Assembly: GCA_028284705.1 (NCBI GenBank)
Contig: JANQRE010000007.1
Coordinates: 97,616-161,615 of the forward strand
Reading direction: 5' to 3'
Source of the DNA: Paracoccaceae bacterium
GTDB lineage: Bacteria; Pseudomonadota; Alphaproteobacteria; Rhodobacterales; Rhodobacteraceae
Length of the DNA: 64,000 nt
Below the pieces are notes generated by a model. The model did not search any database. It was not told where the DNA came from and saw nothing but the letters and a program-made list of their open reading frames with translations. The translations under genes and the position numbers were made by a program. Shown piece by piece: positions 62,790 to 64,000 of this stretch; the stretch's first letter is position 1, and each line of letters opens with the position of its first letter.

Positions 62790-63761
62790 TTGGTACGATT
62801 ATATGACAGCCGCAAACGCATCCTTGTGACCGGCGGCGCGGGGTTTCTGGGCTCTCACCTCTGCGACAAGCTGCTGGAGAAGGGCCATGATGTGCTCTGC
62901 CTCGATAATCTTTTCACTGGCTCCAAACGCAATATCGACCATCTGCATGGCAACCCGCGCTTTGAGTTCATGCGCCATGACGTGACCTTCCCGCTCTATG
63001 TGGAGGTCGACGAGATTTACAACCTCGCCTGTCCCGCCTCGCCGATCCATTACCAATATGACCCGGTGCAGACGACGAAGACCTCGGTGCATGGCGCGAT
63101 CAATATGCTTGGGCTGGCCAAGCGGCTGAAGGCACGGATTTTTCAAGCCTCGACCAGCGAGGTTTATGGCGATCCGGCGGTGCATCCCCAGCCCGAGAGC
63201 TATTGGGGCAATGTGAACCCGATTGGCATCCGATCCTGCTATGACGAGAGCAAGCGTTGTGCGGAGACCCTGTTTTTCGACTATCACCGACAGCATGGGC
63301 TGGAGATCAAGGTGGCGCGGATTTTCAACACCTACGGGCCACGCATGCATCACGCGGATGGGCGGGTGGTGTCGAATTTCATTGTGCAGGCGCTGAAGGG
63401 CGCGCCGATCACGCTTTATGGCGATGGATCGCAGACACGGGCCTTTTGTTACGTCGATGATTTGATCGATGGGATGGTGGCGTTGATGGAGAGCGATGCG
63501 GATGTGACCGGGCCGATCAATCTCGGCAATCCGACGGAGCGCTCCATCCGCGAGATGGCCGAGATGGTGGTCGCGGCGACGGGCTCATCCTCGGAGATCG
63601 TGTTTGAGCCCTTGCCGCAGGATGATCCGAAACAGCGCAGGCCCGATATTTCGCTGGCGAAAGAGGTTCTTGGCTGGGCGCCGACGGTGCGCCTGGAGGA
63701 TGGGCTGGCCGCGACGGTGGCTTATTTCAGGGCCATTCTGAGTGAGTTTGAAACCGCCTAG
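62790..63761 (+). CDS. UDP-glucuronate decarboxylase-like (UXS) epimerase
   Basis: A 323-residue NAD enzyme started at TTG ([20 protein letters not shown]), after GGGGGCACGGGG. The motifs [45 protein letters not shown] and [15 protein letters not shown] (Tyr-Lys catalytic pair) and [11 protein letters not shown] match UDP-xylose synthase: UDP-GlcA is oxidised and decarboxylated. It would supply UDP-xylose to surface polysaccharides, linking to the epimerase and Kps genes 11-18 kb away. The use of TTG is unusual; no other in-frame start is obvious. Confidence 0.85.
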   Translation: MVRLYDSRKRILVTGGAGFLGSHLCDKLLEKGHDVLCLDNLFTGSKRNIDHLHGNPRFEFMRHDVTFPLYVEVDEIYNLACPASPIHYQYDPVQTTKTSVHGAINMLGLAKRLKARIFQASTSEVYGDPAVHPQPESYWGNVNPIGIRSCYDESKRCAETLFFDYHRQHGLEIKVARIFNTYGPRMHHADGRVVSNFIVQALKGAPITLYGDGSQTRAFCYVDDLIDGMVALMESDADVTGPINLGNPTERSIREMAEMVVAATGSSSEIVFEPLPQDDPKQRRPDISLAKEVLGWAPTVRLEDGLAATVAYFRAILSEFETA

Positions 63762-63906
63762 TGGGCGGGTTTTGCGGGCATGCGCGCAGCACATTTGGAC
63801 CTGACAATCGTAATGTTGCCCGATCCAGCCCTCTCCCTACCGCCCTTTATCCTGGGGCGATTCGGATAAGAATTAGTTGACCTGCCCGGCGTTGGAGGGT
63901 CGCATT

Positions 63907-63996
63907 CAGCGTCAGCGTCAGCGTCAGCGTCAGCGTCAGCGTCAGCGTCAGCGTCAGCGTCAGCGTCAGCGTCAGCGTCAGCGTCAGCGTCAGCGT
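63907..63996. repeat. (CAGCGT)15 hexanucleotide tandem repeat
   Basis: Fifteen perfect copies of CAGCGT run from 63907 to 63996, then CACC at the edge. Three of the frames that cross it would give dipeptide runs: Gln-Arg or Ser-Val on the plus strand, Thr-Leu on the minus. A minus-strand frame closing at TAA 63847-63849 would end after Thr-Leu repeats; it could be the C-terminus of a gene entering from the right. Because the unit is a multiple of 3, copy changes would not shift frame. Confidence 0.8.
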
Positions 63997-64000
63997 CACC

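Noticed and set aside
63907..63996. CRISPR-like array
   Set aside because: The unit is 6 nt with no spacers, so it is a simple tandem repeat.

Overview
The window reads as a chromosomal segment of a GC-rich alphaproteobacterium of the Rhodobacteraceae, most likely the Roseobacter group. Three things point there: the block hisD - UPF0262 - low-molecular-weight phosphatase - infA - maf - RNase E/G - yacG - tRNA-Phe; the run nrdR - ribD - ribE - ribB - ribH - nusB; and a puc (LH2 antenna) operon, which suggests an aerobic anoxygenic phototroph. No species is claimed.

Layout. 1-1.6 kb: a DUF4123 protein and the Pro-rich N-terminus of its downstream partner, resembling a type VI secretion chaperone/effector pair. 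1.7-8.3 kb: an ABC exporter, a BON-LysM protein, an acyl-CoA synthetase and a two-component pair. 8.5-13.4 kb: tRNA-Thr, murA, DUF2948, a GNAT enzyme, hisD, UPF0262 and a phosphatase. 13.4-16.3 kb, minus strand: pucB, pucA, pucC and a linked orf, sitting between the phosphatase gene and infA, with two perfect TGT-N12-ACA (PpsR/CrtJ-type) sites upstream of pucB. 16.4-18.6 kb: infA, maf, RNase E/G, yacG and tRNA-Phe.

18.6-42.4 kb is a probable genomic island. The last 36 nt of tRNA-Phe recur (33/36 identical) at 42387-42422, and the intervening 23.8 kb is accessory. It holds a glutamate-synthase-like/CMD pair, two class III aminotransferases, a XRE-cupin regulator, and a co-oriented run of TAXI-TRAP importer, UspA, carbon-nitrogen hydrolase, Orn/Lys/Arg decarboxylase, ATP-grasp ligase and C45-type acyltransferase. 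After these come a large secreted or membrane-anchored repeat protein with a small partner, then DoxX, an alpha/beta hydrolase, an AraC regulator and a DUF1801 gene. No integrase was recognised. The decarboxylase-ligase-amidohydrolase-NTN hydrolase cassette is the best candidate for an uncharacterised pathway; it plausibly imports an amino acid or polyamine-like compound and builds or breaks an amide of it.

42.5-54.7 kb: nrdR and ribD, then a polysaccharide block (UDP-glucuronate 4-epimerase-like, metallophosphoesterase, KpsC, Wza/KpsD-like, KpsS), then ribE, an unknown gene, ribB, ribH and nusB. 54.8-64 kb: small stress, regulatory and metabolic genes, a probable structured RNA on the minus strand (58172-58283), ArsR/SRPBCC, MmcB, a Gfo/Idh oxidoreductase, a UDP-glucuronate decarboxylase-like enzyme, and a 15-copy hexanucleotide repeat at the right edge. 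UDP-sugars from the two epimerase-type enzymes could feed the capsule genes.
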